Of a stretch of DNA of 34,493 nucleotides, positions 15,342 through 22,481 are shown one piece after another. Within the stretch, counting starts at the first letter, position 1. Every line of letters starts with the position of its first letter. The stretch comes from Candidatus Acidiferrales bacterium. GTDB taxonomy: Bacteria; Acidobacteriota; Terriglobia; Acidiferrales; UBA7541. Made by a program: the position numbers and the translations under genes. Location: positions 1 to 34,493 of the forward strand of contig JASHRC010000255.1 of assembly GCA_030037525.1 (NCBI GenBank), given 5' to 3'. The notes beneath the pieces were generated by a model. That model searched no databases and had not been told where the DNA came from. It was given only the letters and a program-made list of their open reading frames with translations.

Positions 15342-16595
15342 ATGTTGGAAGAGATTCTCGCCGAGGCTTGGATGTCACTCCGAAGGCAGCCGCTGCGCAG
15401 CGGTTTGACCGTGGCGGGAATCGTTTGGGGAATCGTGGCGGTGGCCATGCTGCTGGCCTATGGAGCGGGCTTTCGCCGTGTGCTCATTCATACCTTCGAG
15501 GCGTTTGGGCATGACGTGATCGTGTGCTGGCCGGGCACCACAAGCGAGCAGGCCGGTGGCGAGAGGGCGGGCCAGAACGTCCAGTTCGAGAGGGAGGACG
15601 TCGAAAATATTCGCCGCAGCGCGAGTCTCGTGAAGCAGGTTTGCCCGGAAACGGTGAAGTTCTTGCCCCTGTCGTACCAGGAGCGCTTTGCGACCACCGC
15701 GGTGCGTGGCGTTTGTCCTGAATATGGCCAGATGAGGAAGGAAATTGCGAGCGAGGGGCGCTGGATCAGTCCGGACGACGAAATCAATCGGCGTCGCGTC
15801 ATTTTTCTAGGCGCCATGATCAAGCGGAAGCTCTTCGCCGGCACCTCTGCGGTTGGCGAGCGGGTGCGCATCGACGGTACCCCTTTCACCGTGATCGGCA
15901 CGATGGATCGCAAGTTTCAAGACAGCAGCTATTTCCAGGACGATGACCACTCGGTGTGGATTCCGTACGGGGCGGCGGGTGATCTGTGGGACACGCGGTC
16001 GGCCAGCGCTCTGGTGGTGACGCCGGTTGCGCCGGAGTTCGACCAGAAGGCGCAGCAGCAGGTATTGGCCCTGCTTGCCGAGCGGCAGCACTTTTCACCG
16101 ACCGACCAGCGCGCTGTGCGCATGATCAGCATGGCCGCCTTTCGTCCGATTTACAACGCGATCACCTATGGTCTGGAGTTTCTGCTGCTGTTTGTGGGGT
16201 TGCTGACGCTCGGGATCGGCGGAATCGGGGTGATGAACATCATGCTGGTGACCGTGAATGAGCGCACCCGGGAAATTGGACTGCGGCGGGCGCTGGGAGC
16301 GCGGCGGCGTCATATTCGGATTCAGTTTTTGAGCGAGACACTGGTCGTGACACTCGCAGGGGGATTGATGGGCGTGCTGCTGTCGGTGGCCATCGGGGCG
16401 GTGATTGGGACGCTGCCGTTTTTGGGACCTGCCTATGAGGACACCTCAGGCGCGGTCGACATTTCTATGCACGTATCGGGGGAGATTCTGGCGGCATCGG
16501 TCGGAGTGCTGGTGATCGTAGGGGTCCTGAGCGGGTTGATACCGGCGATGCGGGCAGCGAGATTGGATCCGGTCGAGGCGCTGCGATACGAATAG
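15342..16595 (+). CDS. MacB/FtsX-type ABC transporter permease (second copy)
   Basis: 417 aa and a diverged tandem paralogue of the preceding gene: same topology, with 'SGLTVAGIVWGIVAVAMLL' near the N-terminus, a periplasmic domain, then 'IGVMNIMLVTVNERTREIGL' and 'MRAARLDPVEALRYE'. The pair probably forms a heterodimeric pump with the MacA-like adaptor. No nucleotide-binding domain is fused to either copy and none is encoded between or next to them. The gene ends 49 nt before the convergent thioredoxin-like gene. Confidence 0.87.
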   Translation: MLEEILAEAWMSLRRQPLRSGLTVAGIVWGIVAVAMLLAYGAGFRRVLIHTFEAFGHDVIVCWPGTTSEQAGGERAGQNVQFEREDVENIRRSASLVKQVCPETVKFLPLSYQERFATTAVRGVCPEYGQMRKEIASEGRWISPDDEINRRRVIFLGAMIKRKLFAGTSAVGERVRIDGTPFTVIGTMDRKFQDSSYFQDDDHSVWIPYGAAGDLWDTRSASALVVTPVAPEFDQKAQQQVLALLAERQHFSPTDQRAVRMISMAAFRPIYNAITYGLEFLLLFVGLLTLGIGGIGVMNIMLVTVNERTREIGLRRALGARRRHIRIQFLSETLVVTLAGGLMGVLLSVAIGAVIGTLPFLGPAYEDTSGAVDISMHVSGEILAASVGVLVIVGVLSGLIPAMRAARLDPVEALRYE

Positions 16596-16644
16596 CACTT
16601 ACCAAAACGGCTGAACGGTCGACTGCGGGAGGCGAAGCAGACGA

Positions 16645-17178
16645 CTACTTCTCGCTCAGGACTGAGTCGAGGTAGGCGAGCATCGGCGGAGACGTCCAAT
16701 CCTGTGGGCCGACGATCTTGCGGTCGATACGGCCGTTGCGATCGATGACATAGGTTTCCGGAAGCATGACCGTGCCGTAGCCCGCCGAAATCCGACGCGA
16801 GGGATCGCGAAAGGTGGGGAAGTCCACGTTGTACCTGTGCAGAAAGTCTTCATAGGCAGTTGGATCTTCATCAATACTCACGCCCACGATCGTGCCGCCG
16901 TGGGCGGAAAGACGTTGTTGCAACTGGTCGAGGGCGGGCGCTTCGTCCACACAGGGCGGGCACCAAGACGCCCAGAAATTCAGCAGCACAACCGTGCCGC
17001 GAAGATCGGAAAGATGGGCGGCCTTGCCGTCGAGCGTGAGCGGAAAGTCCTGGGCGGCGCGCCCACGAAGACTTGCCTCGCCCTGACGGTAAGCGGGCCG
17101 CGCGAACAGGTAGAGCAGCGCGACCAGAAAGGCCAGAACGACGCCGGTTTTCAGATTCCGTTTTAGTCCGTTGTCCAA
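16645..17178 (-). CDS. TlpA/ResA-like membrane-anchored thiol-disulfide oxidoreductase
   Basis: 177 aa. An N-terminal signal anchor (about residues 10-27) holds a thioredoxin-fold domain on the outer face of the inner membrane. The active site is 'FWASWCPPCVDE' (Cys73, Cys76), the ResA/TlpA type used in cytochrome c maturation and disulfide reduction. 'LNFWASW', 'VGVSIDED', and 'LPETYVIDRNGRI' with its cis-Pro are typical. TTG 17178 is preferred over a GTG at 17289, because the longer form would overlap the divergent glycosyltransferase start and bury the anchor. No cytochrome-maturation gene is nearby. Confidence 0.86.
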   Translation of the reverse strand: MDNGLKRNLKTGVVLAFLVALLYLFARPAYRQGEASLRGRAAQDFPLTLDGKAAHLSDLRGTVVLLNFWASWCPPCVDEAPALDQLQQRLSAHGGTIVGVSIDEDPTAYEDFLHRYNVDFPTFRDPSRRISAGYGTVMLPETYVIDRNGRIDRKIVGPQDWTSPPMLAYLDSVLSEK

Positions 17179-17185
17179 TGGAACT

Positions 17186-17191
17186 ATAATA
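17186..17191 (-). promoter_or_regulatory. -10-like element upstream of the TlpA-like gene
   Basis: The minus strand reads TATTAT, 7 nt before the TTG start, predicting a transcript with almost no leader. A register shifted by two bases (TATAGT) is also possible. No -35 box is obvious. Confidence 0.3.
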
Positions 17192-17250
17192 AGGCGATTC
17201 TCGAGCCGAGAAAACAGTTTAGCAGCCCCCCGGATCGGACCGAAAAAACC

Positions 17251-18270
17251 TTGGTTTCCGTGATCATTGCCGCGAGAAATGAAGAGCACGCCATTGCCCG
17301 CGCCGTGAAGTCAGTGGCCATGCAACCGGAGGTGGGTGAACTGATTGTAGTCAACGATCAGTCCACCGATCGAACCGGCGAAATCCTGGAGGGCCTCCAG
17401 GAAACGATTCCCAAGCTCCAGGTGCTTACGACGGGCGAATTGCCCCCCGGATGGGTGGGAAAAAACAATGCGGCCTGGCTCGGAGCTCGGGCGGCGAGCG
17501 GCGACTGGCTGCTGTTCACTGACGCGGACACCTATCATGTGCTGGGATCGGTACGGAGAGCGCTCGCCGACGCCGTCGACCATGACGCCGTGTGGATTTC
17601 CTATTCTCCCGAGCAGGAAATGGAGACGTTTTGGGAGAAAGCGGTCCTTCCGTTCATCTACTGCAGGCTCGCCTCGAAATTCGCGTATGCCCGGGTCAAC
17701 GACCCGAGGCAGCCGGATGCGGCTGCCAACGGGCAGTTCATTTTGGTTCTGCGAGACGCCTACCAAGCAGTCGGGGGGCACGCCGCGGTGGCCGGCGAGA
17801 TCTTGGAGGACGTGGCCCTGGCGCGGCGTGTTAAGCAGGCCGGCTACGGGATCTATTTCACGGCGCCGATTGGAGTGGTACGGACCAGGATGTATCGGTC
17901 GTTCCGGGCCATGTGGCAGGGCTGGACCAAGAATCTCTATCCGCTGGTGGGAAAATCGGCGCCGGCGGAATTCCTCGGAGCGTCGCCCGTGCTGGAGCTT
18001 GCTCTGCTTCTGGCCCTGGTGCTTCTCTATCACGCGGGGGCAGCGACGACCGTGCTGGCTTCCTTGGGAGGTGCCCTGGCGGGAGTGGCGCTGGCGCGCC
18101 TGATTTTCTACGCCGGCGCGCTCGACCGAAACCTCTACCCGGTTGCCTACATCGAATACTGCTACCTGGGCGCGGCCCTGTATGGCCTGGCGCTCGCCGC
18201 TTCCTGGTGGAAGAACACGCACGGCGTAGTCCTGTGGAAGGGCAGAACGTACCCGGCGAGAACGAGATGA
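17251..18270 (+). CDS. GT2-family membrane glycosyltransferase (HpnB/CrtQ-like)
   Basis: 339 aa. An N-terminal GT-A domain has 'SVIIAARNEE', 'VVNDQSTDRTG', 'LFTDADTYH' (DxD metal site) and 'EDVALARRVKQAGY' (ED plus RxxxxG acceptor region). Three C-terminal hydrophobic helices follow (about residues 245-320). The 'PPGWVGKNNA' segment is shared with hopanoid-associated HpnB-type and carotenoid-type enzymes, so the acceptor is probably a lipid; this is inference. The TTG at 17251 is the first start in frame; a GTG at 17260 would cut into the first strand. Its stop overlaps the start of the first PTPS gene (ATGA), so translation is coupled to the pterin genes. Confidence 0.85.
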   Translation: MVSVIIAARNEEHAIARAVKSVAMQPEVGELIVVNDQSTDRTGEILEGLQETIPKLQVLTTGELPPGWVGKNNAAWLGARAASGDWLLFTDADTYHVLGSVRRALADAVDHDAVWISYSPEQEMETFWEKAVLPFIYCRLASKFAYARVNDPRQPDAAANGQFILVLRDAYQAVGGHAAVAGEILEDVALARRVKQAGYGIYFTAPIGVVRTRMYRSFRAMWQGWTKNLYPLVGKSAPAEFLGASPVLELALLLALVLLYHAGAATTVLASLGGALAGVALARLIFYAGALDRNLYPVAYIEYCYLGAALYGLALAASWWKNTHGVVLWKGRTYPARTR

Positions 18271-18707
18271 TTCGAGTGACTCGCAGACTGGAATTTTCGG
18301 CGGCGCATTTCTATCACAACCCGAATCTTTCGGCAGAGGAGAATCGCCGCATCTTTGGCAAATGCAATAACCTGCACGGGCATGGCCACAATTACGTCCT
18401 GGAAGTGACCGTGGCGGGCGAGCCGGATCCGGCCACCGGCATGGTGCTGGATCTCAAGGAGCTGAAGGACATTTTGCAGCGCGAAGTGGCCGAACGGCTG
18501 GACCACCGCCATTTGAATTACGAAGTGCCGGAGCTGGCCGGTCAGATTCCCACGTGCGAGAACGTGGCTCGGCTGATCTGGCAGTTACTGGAGCCGAAGA
18601 TCAACCAGGGGCGGCTCGACCGCGTACGGGTATACGAATCTCCGGACCTGTTTGCCGATTGCACGGCGGAAGCCGATGGTCAACCGGTAGGAGCCGTGGG
18701 TGAGTAG
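18267..18707 (+). CDS. 6-pyruvoyl/6-carboxytetrahydropterin synthase family protein, copy 1
   Basis: 146-aa T-fold enzyme acting on 7,8-dihydroneopterin triphosphate, the product of FolE. Zinc ligands His14 ('FSAAHF'), His39 and His41 ('HGHGHNY') and the catalytic Cys33 ('FGKCNN') are present, as is the late acidic 'VYESPD' pterin anchor. It could make 6-carboxytetrahydropterin (queuosine, QueD) or 6-pyruvoyltetrahydropterin (biopterin-type cofactors). No queC or queE is in the window. The ATG overlaps the glycosyltransferase stop by 4 nt, and its own end overlaps copy 2 by 8 nt. Confidence 0.88.
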   Translation: MIRVTRRLEFSAAHFYHNPNLSAEENRRIFGKCNNLHGHGHNYVLEVTVAGEPDPATGMVLDLKELKDILQREVAERLDHRHLNYEVPELAGQIPTCENVARLIWQLLEPKINQGRLDRVRVYESPDLFADCTAEADGQPVGAVGE

Positions 18708-19116
18708 GCTTCTGAAGCTGTCGCTCACGCGTCGCTACCGCTTTGCCGCGTCGCACCGGCTGTATAGCCCGGCGTTCAGCGAGCAAGAAAACCAGCGGCT
18801 GTACGGAAAATGCGGCAACCCCTACGGCCATGGGCACAATTACATTTTGGAAGTGACCCTGAGCGCGCCGGTGGATCCCCAGACGGGGATGGTCGCAAAT
18901 CTGGGCGAGCTCGATCCATTTGTGGAACGCGAGATCCTCGAGCCGTTCGACCAGAAGTATTTGAACGAGCAGGTCGATGAATTTCGCGCGAGCGTGCCCA
19001 CCGCGGAGAACTTGTGCCGCGAGATTTACAGGCGCCTGGAGAAGTTCCCGGCGGCGCGGCTGGAGAGAGTGCGGATTGAGGAAACCAGCAACAACAGTTT
19101 TGAATACGCGGGGTAG
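18700..19116 (+). CDS. 6-pyruvoyl-tetrahydropterin synthase family protein, copy 2
   Basis: 138 aa, a tandem paralogue of the preceding gene. Zinc ligands His19 ('AASHR'), His44 and His46 and Cys38 ('YGKCGNPYGHGHNY') are intact. This motif is closer to the animal PTPS form (NPNGHGHNY) than to E. coli QueD. The C-terminal 'RIEETSNNSFEY' carries the conserved pterin-binding Glu. The GTG start overlaps copy 1 by 8 nt, indicating translational coupling; folE begins 6 nt downstream. Two divergent copies in one operon suggest two different reactions on the same substrate. Confidence 0.87.
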   Translation: MSRLLKLSLTRRYRFAASHRLYSPAFSEQENQRLYGKCGNPYGHGHNYILEVTLSAPVDPQTGMVANLGELDPFVEREILEPFDQKYLNEQVDEFRASVPTAENLCREIYRRLEKFPAARLERVRIEETSNNSFEYAG

Positions 19117-19122
19117 GGTTCG

Positions 19123-19752
19123 ATGAGGAGCAAATCCACCATGCCAAATGCGGATACGAACACGACGACCGTGGAACTGGCCGAGTCGGGAAACATCGCG
19201 GACCTGGTTCGCAGGATTTTGAGGCAGCTGGGCGAGGATGCCGAGCGCGAGGGGCTGCGGCGCACGCCCGAGCGTTTCGAGCGGGCGCTGCGATTTTTGA
19301 CCAGCGGGTACCGGCAAGACCCGGGGAAGTTGCTGAATGGCGCGATCTTCAGCGTCTGTTACGACGAGATGGTGGTGGTCAAGGACATCGAGCTTTACAG
19401 TCTGTGCGAGCACCATTTGCTGCCTTTTCTTGGCAAGTGCCACGTGGCCTATATCCCCAACAAGAAGGTGGTGGGGCTGAGCAAGATCGCGCGGCTGGTG
19501 AACATGTACGCGCGGCGGCTGCAGATTCAGGAGCGGCTGACGAGCCAGATCGCGCAAACGATCAACGAGCATCTCCGGCCGCAGGGCGTGGGCGTGATCA
19601 TCGAGGCGCGGCATCTGTGCATGGTGATGCGGGGAGTGGAAAAGCAGCATTCTGCGGCTGTCACCAGCGCGATGCTGGGCGTATTTCGCGACAACCAGCA
19701 GACCCGCGACGAATTTTTGTCGCTGGTAAGGGGCAACGGGGCGAAGACCTAG
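19123..19752 (+). CDS. folE: GTP cyclohydrolase I
   Basis: Opens GTP to 7,8-dihydroneopterin triphosphate, the entry point to folate, queuosine and biopterin. 209 aa. Zinc ligands Cys95 and His98 ('[10 protein letters not shown]') and Cys166 ('[14 protein letters not shown]') are present. Other blocks: 'GLRRTPERF', '[20 protein letters not shown]' and the late 'AMLGVFRDN'. An internal ATG at 19141 preceded by GAGGAG is an equally credible start, giving 203 aa. Last gene of the glycosyltransferase-PTPS-PTPS-folE run; its product feeds both PTPS paralogues. Confidence 0.93.
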   Translation: MRSKSTMPNADTNTTTVELAESGNIADLVRRILRQLGEDAEREGLRRTPERFERALRFLTSGYRQDPGKLLNGAIFSVCYDEMVVVKDIELYSLCEHHLLPFLGKCHVAYIPNKKVVGLSKIARLVNMYARRLQIQERLTSQIAQTINEHLRPQGVGVIIEARHLCMVMRGVEKQHSAAVTSAMLGVFRDNQQTRDEFLSLVRGNGAKT

Positions 19753-19797
19753 TCCGGTTCGATCGAAAAATGTTTGTAGCTTGCAATCCGCCGTGTG

Positions 19798-19806
19798 TGC
19801 TACGAT
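19798..19806 (+). promoter_or_regulatory. Extended -10 promoter candidate for rpsO
   Basis: TGC-TACGAT, an extended -10 (TGn plus hexamer), lies in the 120-nt spacer after folE. A start about 7 nt downstream gives a leader near 60 nt before rpsO. No -35 is correctly spaced, as expected for extended -10 promoters. Confidence 0.4.
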
Positions 19807-19872
19807 TTTGAGGTCCAAGAAAAAACCCAACAAAGCAGAACAGGGCACGTCGTTTCAAGGGGGGACGGGTTG

Positions 19873-20130
19873 ATGGAAGCCAAGGCCGGCGTAATCGAAC
19901 AGTACCGGATCCACACCAAGGACACCGGTTCGCCGGAAGTTCAGATCGCGTTGCTAAGTGAGCGCATCAACTACGTTACGACCCACCTCCAGTCTCACGC
20001 AAAGGACCACGCATCACGGCGCGGGTTGATCATGATGGTCAACAAGCGGCGGCGTCTGCTGGATTATCTGAACCGGCGCGACCCGGATCGGTATCGCGAG
20101 ATTGTGGCAAGACTCAGCTTGCGCAAGTAG
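19873..20130 (+). CDS. rpsO: 30S ribosomal protein S15
   Basis: 85-aa primary 16S rRNA-binding protein of the small subunit. The S15 signature is clear: '[16 protein letters not shown]', '[15 protein letters not shown]', '[11 protein letters not shown]'. ATG 19873 was chosen for the AAGGGGGG just upstream and the normal S15 length; the longer in-frame form would add 26 residues foreign to S15. pnp follows, the conserved rpsO-pnp order known from many bacteria. Confidence 0.95.
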   Translation: MEAKAGVIEQYRIHTKDTGSPEVQIALLSERINYVTTHLQSHAKDHASRRGLIMMVNKRRRLLDYLNRRDPDRYREIVARLSLRK

Positions 20131-20145
20131 CGTGGAATTTCCTCG

Positions 20146-20162
20146 GCGGCCTCTCCGGCCGC
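20146..20162 (+). other. rpsO-pnp intergenic stem-loop
   Basis: GCGGCC and GGCCGC form a perfect 6-bp G/C stem around a 5-nt loop, 15 nt after the rpsO stop. No U-run follows, so it looks more like a processing or attenuation hairpin than a terminator. In E. coli the same intergenic region carries an RNase III site that controls pnp; similarity here is by position only. Confidence 0.4.
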
Positions 20163-20322
20163 AATTTCCCACCATCGCCGAGACTCGAGCTCTCCGCCGC
20201 CGTGTGTTCTCTGGGCCGCAGGTGGGGCACGAAGCGGTCGAACGTTTTCGGTTTCTTCTTCGAGGCAGTTGGTTCGTATCGGACGGTCGTTCCCGAAGGG
20301 TCGGGACAGAAGGGTGTGTGGG

Positions 20323-22440
20323 ATGTTTGAACAAGTGAGTGTGGAAATTGGCGGAAGAACGCTGACGCTCGAAACGGGCAAAATGGCGCGGCAGGCGCAC
20401 GGCGCGGTCGTGGCGCGCTACGGCGAATCGATGGTGCTGGCCACGGCCTGCATGGACAGCAAGGCAACGGAAAAGGATTTTCTTCCTCTTACCGTGGATT
20501 ATCGGGAATACACCTACGCAGCCGGCAAAATTCCGGGCGGGTTTTTCAAACGCGAAGGTCGCCCCACCGAACGCGAGATCCTGACCTCGCGGCTGATCGA
20601 CCGGCCGCTGCGGCCCCTGTTCGATGAGGGTTGGTCCACGGAAACGCAGGTGATCGCGGCGGTGCTTTCGGCCGACAGCGAAAATGATCCGGACGTAATT
20701 GCGGTAACGGCTTCTTCGGCAGCGCTCTACATTTCCAAAATCCCTTTCCGTAATCCCATCGCCTGCGTACGCGTGGGCCTGGTCGGCGGCAAGTTGGTCG
20801 CCAACCCGACCGTTGCGGAGCAAAAGACCAGCCTGCTGAACATCATCATTGCGGGGACCCGGGACGCCATCGTGATGGTGGAATCCGGTTCGCTTGAGGT
20901 CTCCGAGGATACGGTGGCCGACGCGCTCGAGTTCGGTCACGCGGAGATCAAAAAGATCCTAGCCGCGGTCAGCGAACTGGGTAGGCGAGTGAATCCGAGC
21001 AAGCTGCAGGTGGCCGCACCGGCATTCGACCAGGCGCTCTATCAGCAGATCGGCGAGAAATATACCGAGCGGCTGCGCGATGCGCTCGATACGGCGAAGC
21101 ACCCCAAGCTGGAAAGCTACGAGCTGGTCGACGAGATTCACAACGAGATTCTGGCTGGCATTCCCGAGGACGAGGAGGAAAAGCGCCTGCTGGCCGATCG
21201 CGCCTTCGAGCGGCTGCGCGAGCGAACCTTTCGAGACGACATGCTGATTCGTCGCCGGCGTCCCGACGCGCGCGCCTTCGACGAGATCCGCCCGATCCGT
21301 TGCGAAATCAGCGCGCTGCCCCGGGTGCACGGTTCGGCTCTTTTCACGCGGGGCGAGACACAGGCGCTGGCGACCACGACCCTAGGCACCAAGGAAGACA
21401 AGCAGCGCCTGGATCTGCTTTTTGAAGAAGAGGCCTTCAAGCGGTTCATGCTCCATTACAACTTCCCACCATTTTCCGTGGGCGAAGTGAAATTTCTGCG
21501 CGGGCCGGGGCGGCGCGAAATTGGTCACGGCGCGCTGGCAGAGCGTGCCCTCGCCAGTCTTCTTCCGTCGGAAGAGGAGTTTCCGTACGCCATGCGGGTT
21601 GTTTCCGACATTTTGGAATCGAACGGATCGTCCTCGATGGCGTCGGTCTGTGGCGGCTCGCTTTCCCTGATGGATGCGGGTGTGCCGCTGAAGGCTCCCT
21701 GCGCGGGAATCGCGATGGGCTTGGTGATCGAGGGAAACAAGTACGCGATCCTCACCGATATTGCCGGCGCCGAAGACCACTACGGCGACATGGACTTCAA
21801 AGTCGCCGGAACACGACAGGGCATTACCGCCTTGCAGATGGACATCAAGGTGAGCGGCGTGAGCATTGCCATGATGCGCGAGGCACTCGCCCAAGCGCGC
21901 AAGGCGCGCCTGGAAATTCTCGACATCATGGACAAGACGATCTCCACGGCCAAAAAGGAGATCTCCATCTATGCGCCACACCTGCATGTGCTGACGATTC
22001 CGACCGACAAGATTCGCGATCTGATCGGCCCCGGGGGCAAGAAAATCCGGTCCATTGTGGAAGCGACCGGCGTCAAGATCGACGTGATGGACGATGGCAA
22101 AGTCCATGTGTTCGCCAGTAATGGAAAAGCGGCGGAGGATGCCCTGAAGCTGATTCGCGAGGTGACGGCGACAGCCGAGATCGGCAAGACCTACCTAGGG
22201 ACAGTGGTGCGCATCGCCGAGTTTGGCGCGTTCGTTGAAATTTTCCCTGGCACCGACGGCTTGCTGCACATCAGTGAGATTGCCGAACAGCGGATTCGCT
22301 CGGTGCGCGACGCACTCAAGGAAGGCGATCAGGTGCTGGTCAAAGTGCTGGCCATCGAAGGCAATAAGATCCGGCTCAGCCGCAAGGCCGTCCTTCGCGA
22401 TCAGCGAGAAAAACAGCAGAAGGCTGAAGCGGCCGGCTAG
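20323..22440 (+). CDS. pnp: Polyribonucleotide nucleotidyltransferase (PNPase)
   Basis: Phosphorolytic 3'-5' exoribonuclease of the RNA degradosome, trimeric and cytosolic. 705 aa with the full order: first RNase PH domain ('LPLTVDYREYTYAAGKIPGG', 'DRPLRPLF'), helical linker, second RNase PH domain ('RRRRPDARAFDEIRPI', 'LFTRGETQAL', 'GDMDFKVAGT'), KH domain ('KIRDLIGPGGKKIRSI'; about residues 555-610) and S1 domain ('GAFVEIFPGTDGLLHISEI'; about 620-690). ATG 20323 begins the family homology; an upstream in-frame start at 20269 would add 18 unrelated residues. The 192-nt leader after rpsO suggests its own control. Confidence 0.96.
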   Translation: MFEQVSVEIGGRTLTLETGKMARQAHGAVVARYGESMVLATACMDSKATEKDFLPLTVDYREYTYAAGKIPGGFFKREGRPTEREILTSRLIDRPLRPLFDEGWSTETQVIAAVLSADSENDPDVIAVTASSAALYISKIPFRNPIACVRVGLVGGKLVANPTVAEQKTSLLNIIIAGTRDAIVMVESGSLEVSEDTVADALEFGHAEIKKILAAVSELGRRVNPSKLQVAAPAFDQALYQQIGEKYTERLRDALDTAKHPKLESYELVDEIHNEILAGIPEDEEEKRLLADRAFERLRERTFRDDMLIRRRRPDARAFDEIRPIRCEISALPRVHGSALFTRGETQALATTTLGTKEDKQRLDLLFEEEAFKRFMLHYNFPPFSVGEVKFLRGPGRREIGHGALAERALASLLPSEEEFPYAMRVVSDILESNGSSSMASVCGGSLSLMDAGVPLKAPCAGIAMGLVIEGNKYAILTDIAGAEDHYGDMDFKVAGTRQGITALQMDIKVSGVSIAMMREALAQARKARLEILDIMDKTISTAKKEISIYAPHLHVLTIPTDKIRDLIGPGGKKIRSIVEATGVKIDVMDDGKVHVFASNGKAAEDALKLIREVTATAEIGKTYLGTVVRIAEFGAFVEIFPGTDGLLHISEIAEQRIRSVRDALKEGDQVLVKVLAIEGNKIRLSRKAVLRDQREKQQKAEAAG

Positions 22441-22449
22441 CCCGGTCCT

Positions 22450-22471
22450 GGGAAAGCGCTTTCCCTTTCTT
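22450..22471 (+). terminator. Putative intrinsic terminator after pnp
   Basis: A perfect 16-bp inverted repeat (GGGAAAGC and GCTTTCCC) is followed by TTTCTT, 9 nt after the pnp stop. It forms a six-pair stem with a GCGC tetraloop and a short T-rich tail. Its symmetry and its position between convergent pnp and murA could also stop transcription coming from murA, though the T-run favours the plus strand. Confidence 0.55.
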
Positions 22472-22481
22472 GGGGGGGGAC

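Noticed and set aside
14072-16595. Possible MacB ATPase fused to either permease
   Set aside because: Both proteins start directly at the first membrane helix. No Walker A, ABC signature or Walker B is present.
18267-19752. Queuosine biosynthesis operon
   Set aside because: folE and QueD-like genes fit, but no queC, queE or queF is present, and the doubled PTPS genes do not decide the pathway.
18601-19848. 415-aa minus-strand frame over the PTPS and folE genes
   Set aside because: The plus-strand genes carry intact zinc and catalytic residues; the antisense translation has no domain features.
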